In this document: positions 6,096 to 8,728 of the stretch, in pieces | How positions within the stretch are numbered: position 1 is the stretch's first letter | How the letters are laid out: every line of letters begins with the position of its first letter | NCBI GenBank assembly: GCA_024226105.1 | Contig: JAAELZ010000112.1 | Span: 1 to 8,728, forward strand | Length of the DNA: 8,728 nucleotides | Direction: 5' to 3' | Source: Pseudomonadota bacterium | GTDB taxonomy: Bacteria > Pseudomonadota > Gammaproteobacteria > Arenicellales > Poriferihabitantaceae | The notes under the pieces: model-generated | What the model saw: only the letters and a program-made list of their open reading frames with translations | Databases searched by the model: none | What the model was told of the DNA's origin: nothing | Program-made: the position numbers and the translations under genes

Positions 6096-6117
6096 AAAAA
6101 TGCAAGGCTTCGGCCTT
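6096..6117 (-). terminator. Rho-independent terminator of yqcC
   Basis: On the minus strand AAGGC-CGAA-GCCTT (6104-6117) forms a 5-bp stem with a stable tetraloop, followed after three bases by TTTTT (6096-6100). It lies just past the yqcC stop. Read on the plus strand the loop is TTCG but no T-run follows, so it may act only as a pause or mRNA end for the cytochrome transcript. Confidence 0.6.
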
Positions 6118-6119
6118 CA

Positions 6120-6139
6120 GGGCATCTCTAGAGGTGCCC
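6120..6139. terminator. Second hairpin between convergent genes
   Basis: GGGCATCT (6120-6127) pairs with AGGTGCCC (6132-6139) across loop CTAG, eight pairs including one T-G wobble. Only TT follows on the plus strand. It is best read as the 3' end stabiliser or a weak terminator of the cytochrome mRNA. With the neighbouring hairpin it forms a two-stem convergent terminator region. Confidence 0.4.
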
Positions 6140-6140
6140 T

Positions 6141-6470
6141 TCAGTGTGAAACGTTAAACAACTTATCCAGCGCCAGTATTTCATCCAGCAAAATATCGGT
6201 TTCCTGTGTTAGTAATTTAAATTCCTCTTCGGCCAGTGGATGAATTTCGCAGACGGTGGGTAATGGCAGTTGTCTGGCGATGAGCTCGCGCGTTTTTGGG
6301 AACATTACCCACTGTAACCATTCAAGAAAACTCATGGTGTCGTAGCAAAACGGGGCGCTGCTATCGAACGCGCTGTCATCCGGGCGAACGCTTGCGTATA
6401 ATTCGAGCTCCTGCATTCGGGCTTCAATAAGTTGAATTTGTTGTTCGATTTGCGCGGGACGATTTTTCAT
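6141..6470 (-). CDS. yqcC: YqcC family protein (DUF446)
   Basis: 109 residues, the same length as Escherichia coli YqcC, and probably a small soluble helical protein. The family signature is clear: SSAPFCYDTMSFLEWLQWV (38-55) then MFPKTRELI, a QLPLPTVCEI turn (68-76) and a C-terminal helix ending in LLDEILALDKLF. The molecular function of the family is not established; in some bacteria it neighbours the pseudouridine synthase TruC, which is not in this window. The frame is open further upstream to 6566, but that would place coding sequence across the promoter region and add a non-homologous hydrophobic stretch, so ATG at 6468-6470 is preferred despite lacking a good Shine-Dalgarno sequence. 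The gene is convergent with the cytochrome gene and divergent from fxsA. Confidence 0.88.
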   Translation of the reverse strand: MKNRPAQIEQQIQLIEARMQELELYASVRPDDSAFDSSAPFCYDTMSFLEWLQWVMFPKTRELIARQLPLPTVCEIHPLAEEEFKLLTQETDILLDEILALDKLFNVSH

Positions 6471-6522
6471 TGGTGGAAAGGGTGTAAAAGAGTGCTCTGG
6501 ATTTTTGTAAAATTGGATACAT

Positions 6523-6528
6523 ATTATA
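6523..6528 (-). promoter_or_regulatory. Predicted yqcC -10; shared divergent promoter region
   Basis: The minus strand reads TATAAT, 52 bases upstream of the yqcC ATG. The best -35 at 17 bases is GTGATG, a partial match. On the plus strand the same AT-rich patch gives TATTAT or TATAGT, and a TTGTAA (6505-6510) lies upstream, so fxsA may start from here too. The plus-strand assignment is weak. Confidence 0.4.
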
Positions 6529-6595
6529 GTAGCCCTTACTAAGAACATCACTACCAAGAGCATCACAGAACTCAGATCACTATCGGTATTTGCGC

Positions 6596-7030
6596 ATGGC
6601 TAAACTATTTCTACTCTTTTTGATCGTACCGCTGGTTGAGATATATTTTCTGATCGAAATCGGCGACGTGATTGGTGCCGGCTTTACCATTTTTATGGTG
6701 GTACTTACGGCACTGCTCGGAGCGGCACTGGTTCGCTACCAGGGGTTTACCACACTGGCACGTGCTCAGAACGAAATGCTCAATAATCGTATGCCGGCAA
6801 TGGAAGTGATAGAGGGTGCCTTGCTATTGGTGGCTGGCGCCTTATTGCTTATCCCGGGTTTTGTGACGGACGCCCTGGGCTTTCTGTTCCTGGTGCCGCC
6901 TCTGCGGCAATGGCTGGTACAGCATTTTTTGAAAAAGCGTGTGATGCCGGTGGATAACCCGGGTTATGAAGGAAAAGTGCACGATACTGATCAACGAATT
7001 ATCGATATCGAGCACAAGGATCTGGAGTAG
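6596..7030 (+). CDS. fxsA: FxsA family membrane protein
   Basis: A 144-residue inner-membrane protein of the FxsA (suppressor of F exclusion of phage T7) family. There are three or four membrane segments: about 2-20 (KLFLLFLIVPLVEIYFLI), 25-45 (VIGAGFTIFMVVLTALLGAAL) and a long hydrophobic pair across 72-100. Conserved family features are VRYQGF (46-51), the amphipathic segment RAQNEMLNNRMP (56-67), and LLLIPGFVTDALGFLFLVPP (83-102). A polar cytoplasmic tail ends the protein. In Escherichia coli overproduction relieves F-plasmid exclusion of T7; the native role is unclear. ATG at 6596 is preferred; TTG at 6590 in the same frame would add two residues, and neither has a clear Shine-Dalgarno sequence. 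fxsA directly upstream of groESL is a common gammaproteobacterial order. Confidence 0.9.
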   Translation: MAKLFLLFLIVPLVEIYFLIEIGDVIGAGFTIFMVVLTALLGAALVRYQGFTTLARAQNEMLNNRMPAMEVIEGALLLVAGALLLIPGFVTDALGFLFLVPPLRQWLVQHFLKKRVMPVDNPGYEGKVHDTDQRIIDIEHKDLE

Positions 7031-7119
7031 TTTTCTAACGCTTGAGGGGTGATTGGCGCCGAATTAGTAAAAAAATAGTGCTTGCGACCCGTTTTCCCTG
7101 GTTTTCTCTCAATTTCCTA

Positions 7120-7147
7120 TTGAATTTTATTTGCCTATCCCTATGAT
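7120..7147 (+). promoter_or_regulatory. groES promoter, sigma-70 with overlapping sigma-32-like elements
   Basis: TTGAAT (7120-7125) and TATGAT (7142-7147) are 16 bases apart, a fair sigma-70 promoter. The same TTGAAT is followed after 13 bases by CCCTAT (7139-7144), which resembles the sigma-32 pair TTGAAA-N13-CCCCAT. The predicted start, near 7154, falls inside the CIRCE operator. Confidence 0.55.
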
Positions 7148-7173
7148 TAGCACTCCTTGAGCGAGAGTGCTAA
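7147..7173. promoter_or_regulatory. CIRCE operator for HrcA
   Basis: TTAGCACTC (7147-7155), nine bases, GAGTGCTAA (7165-7173) is an exact match to the CIRCE consensus. HrcA binds this inverted repeat and represses chaperone operons until heat stress titrates or inactivates it. It adjoins the predicted -10 and covers the transcription start, and as RNA would form a stable 5' leader stem 74 bases upstream of groES. hrcA is not in this window. Confidence 0.93.
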
Positions 7174-7247
7174 TTTCGTTCATTTATAAGCATCCGGTAT
7201 CGGCTGCAAAGTATTATTAACCATTAATAAAGATAGGAGTTGAGAGT

Positions 7248-7538
7248 ATGAATATTCGTCCTCTTCATGATCGAGTCGTTGTAGAACGCGTTGACGAAGA
7301 AACCACCACCGCCGGTGGCATCGTATTACCTGGATCTGCGACCGAAAAGCCCATGCAGGGTACCATTCTGGCTGCCGGTAACGGCAAAATTGCGGAAAAT
7401 GGCGATGTTCGCCCGTTAGACGTAAAAGTCGGTGACAAAGTATTGTTCGGAAAATTCTCAGGAACCGAAGTCAAGGTTGATGGCCAGGAAGTTCTGATCA
7501 TGCGCGAAGATGATCTAATGGCCGTCATTGTCGCTTAA
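7248..7538 (+). CDS. groES: Co-chaperonin GroES
   Basis: 96 residues, the standard length. GroES forms a heptameric lid on the GroEL ring in the cytoplasm, closing the folding chamber in an ATP-dependent cycle. The hallmark N-terminus MNIRPLHDRVVV is present, then the mobile loop (about 17-34) with the GroEL-contact GGIVL (23-27), then the AAGNGK turn (42-47) and GDKVLFGKFSGTEV (62-75). The C-terminus MAVIVA is typical. AGGAG (7235-7239) lies eight bases before ATG. It is the first gene of groESL and is controlled by CIRCE and an overlapping promoter. Confidence 0.98.
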   Translation: MNIRPLHDRVVVERVDEETTTAGGIVLPGSATEKPMQGTILAAGNGKIAENGDVRPLDVKVGDKVLFGKFSGTEVKVDGQEVLIMREDDLMAVIVA

Positions 7539-7588
7539 GGGCACATCTCACGCCCAGTATCCGCCATTCCGTCGTTTTTAAAATACTC

Positions 7589-7604
7589 GTTTACACTTGT
7601 AAAC
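7589..7604. repeat. Inverted repeat in the groES-groEL spacer
   Basis: GTTTAC (7589-7594) and GTAAAC (7599-7604) are perfect complements around ACTT. Six bases later there is a run of six T (7611-7616). The stem is short and AT-rich, so it is a poor terminator, but it could act as a partial attenuator or processing site after groES. Confidence 0.3.
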
Positions 7605-7670
7605 CTCACATTTTTTAACCTTGGACTGACGAATTCTGGACGCAATCTGAGCCCCTAAATTAAAGAAATT

Positions 7671-7702
7671 AATTACTATTTGCTGCGCTTTGCGCAGTAA
7701 TT
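7671..7702 (+). other. Hairpin just upstream of groEL
   Basis: A strong inner stem CTGCGC-TTT-GCGCAG (7683-7688, 7692-7697) is extended by an outer stem AATTA (7671-7675) with TAATT (7698-7702), leaving a seven-base bulge on the 5' side. It ends 25 bases before the groEL ATG and 12 before the AGAGGA ribosome binding site. There is no T-run, so it is more likely an mRNA stability or cleavage element than a terminator. Confidence 0.45.
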
Positions 7703-7727
7703 GAACACACATATAGAGGATATTTAA

Positions 7728-8728
7728 ATGTCAGCAAAAGAAGTAAAGTTTGGTGATAACGCACGTCAGCGTATGCTGGCTGGCGTCAACGTACTGGCCG
7801 ATGCGGTCAAAGTCACTTTGGGTCCCAAGGGGCGCAACGTGGTACTGGATAAATCATTTGGTGCACCCACCATCACTAAGGATGGTGTTTCGGTTGCCAA
7901 AGAAATTGAGCTGGAAGACAAGTTTGAAAACATGGGCGCACAGATGGTTAAGGAAGTGGCTTCCAAGACTTCTGACATCGCCGGTGACGGAACTACGACT
8001 GCAACCGTTTTGGCCCAGGCCATGGTTCGCGAAGGCATGAAAGCTGTCGCTGCGGGCATGAACCCGATGGATCTTAAACGCGGTATGGATAAAGCGGTTC
8101 GAGCAGCGGTTGACGGGCTGGTTGATTTGTCGCGCCCTTGCACGGATCATACTGAAGTAGCTCAGGTAGGCACGGTTTCTGCCAATGGTGATAACAACAT
8201 TGGTGACATCATTGCGCAATCAATGGAAAAAGTCGGTAAAGAAGGTGTTATTACCGTTGAAGAAGGTACGGCGCTGGACAATGAACTGGATATCGTTGAA
8301 GGTATGCAGTTTGATCGTGGTTATTTGTCACCTTACTTTGTCAACGACCAGGACAGCATGAGCGTGAACCTGGAAGAGCCTCTGATCCTGATTTTTGATA
8401 AGAAAATCTCCAACATCCGTGATTTGCTGCCAATTCTTGAAGCGGTTGCAAAATCAGGCCGCCCTCTGATGATTATTGCCGAAGACGTTGAAGGTGAAGC
8501 ACTGGCAACCCTGGTGGTAAACAACATGCGCGGTATCGTAAAAGTAGCTGCGGTTAAAGCCCCTGGTTTTGGTGATCGTCGTAAGGCGATGCTCCAGGAC
8601 ATCGCCGTTCTGACCGGTGGCCAGGTAATCAGCGAAGAAGTGGGCATGAGCCTTGAGACCGCGACGATCGACGATCTGGGCAGCGCCAAGCGCGTACAGA
8701 TGACCAAGGAAAATACTACGGTCATTGA
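7728..8728 (+). CDS. groEL: Chaperonin GroEL, 5' part
   Basis: An uninterrupted frame from ATG 7728 to the window edge (333 full codons plus two bases, about 60 percent of a normal GroEL). GroEL forms a double heptameric ring that folds cytoplasmic proteins using ATP. Visible hallmarks are the N-terminus (SAKEVKFGDNAR), TLGPKGRNVVLDKSFGAP in the ATP pocket, the catalytic-site motif AGDGTTTATV with Asp88 (Asp87 without Met), AAGMNPMDLKRGMDKAV, VGKEGVITVEEG, GMQFDRGYLSPYF and KAPGFGDRRKAMLQDIA. Equatorial, intermediate and most of the apical domain are covered. AGAGGA (7715-7720) lies seven bases before ATG. It is the second gene of groESL, separated from groES by 189 bases, longer than usual. 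Confidence 0.98.
   Translation, partial: MSAKEVKFGDNARQRMLAGVNVLADAVKVTLGPKGRNVVLDKSFGAPTITKDGVSVAKEIELEDKFENMGAQMVKEVASKTSDIAGDGTTTATVLAQAMVREGMKAVAAGMNPMDLKRGMDKAVRAAVDGLVDLSRPCTDHTEVAQVGTVSANGDNNIGDIIAQSMEKVGKEGVITVEEGTALDNELDIVEGMQFDRGYLSPYFVNDQDSMSVNLEEPLILIFDKKISNIRDLLPILEAVAKSGRPLMIIAEDVEGEALATLVVNNMRGIVKVAAVKAPGFGDRRKAMLQDIAVLTGGQVISEEVGMSLETATIDDLGSAKRVQMTKENTTVI

Noticed and set aside
6471..6566. Upstream extension of yqcC adding 32 residues
   Set aside because: The added stretch has no counterpart in the 109-residue YqcC family and would run through the predicted TATAAT promoter.
7750..8040. 96-codon plus-strand frame within groEL
   Set aside because: Out of frame with the unmistakable GroEL reading, which continues to the window edge.
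1..8728. Defence system, prophage or transposon
   Set aside because: No nuclease, integrase, transposase, toxin-antitoxin pair or repeat array is visible; all intact genes belong to chromosomal core or envelope families.

Overview
The window looks like chromosomal DNA of a gammaproteobacterium with moderate GC. The evidence is the family set: a 109-residue YqcC protein, FxsA, DsbD with its periplasmic partners, PhnN, and groES-groEL downstream of fxsA. No integrase, transposase, tRNA, rRNA or CRISPR array is visible. The genus cannot be fixed from the sequence; an environmental or marine lineage is only a guess. Most genes are housekeeping or envelope functions. The unusual features are a DsbD with two tandem N-terminal domains, a disrupted gene at the left edge, a compact three-way-junction fold in a 466-base intergenic region, and a groESL operon with a perfect CIRCE operator and a long internal spacer.

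Layout. Positions 1-1385 (minus strand) hold ppk2 and, immediately downstream, a small conserved-looking gene that is out of frame with itself and leaves the window at base 1. From a 242-base divergent region, phnN is read rightward (1628-2194). Positions 2225-5146 (minus) are a probable two-gene redox operon, dsbD followed by a TlpA-type thioredoxin, convergent with phnN. Positions 5147-5612 carry no convincing gene but contain palindromes and a structured element. A periplasmic monohaem cytochrome c (5613-6089, plus) converges on yqcC (6141-6470, minus), separated by a hairpin terminator. yqcC and fxsA (6596-7030, plus) diverge from a shared promoter region. groES (7248-7538) and the first 333 codons of groEL (from 7728, running off the right end) form the heat-shock chaperonin operon.

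How the genes fit together. DsbD carries electrons from cytoplasmic thioredoxin across the inner membrane. The TlpA-like protein is a natural periplasmic receiver, and cytochrome c maturation (the CXXCH cysteines must be reduced) is a classic consumer, so 2225-6089 reads as a thiol-redox and cytochrome neighbourhood. PPK2 (polyphosphate and nucleotide exchange) and PhnN (PRPP synthesis from ribose 1,5-bisphosphate) share a phosphate/nucleotide theme but are divergent, so a functional link is an inference. GroES/GroEL are cytoplasmic folding chaperones that appear to be repressed by HrcA through CIRCE.
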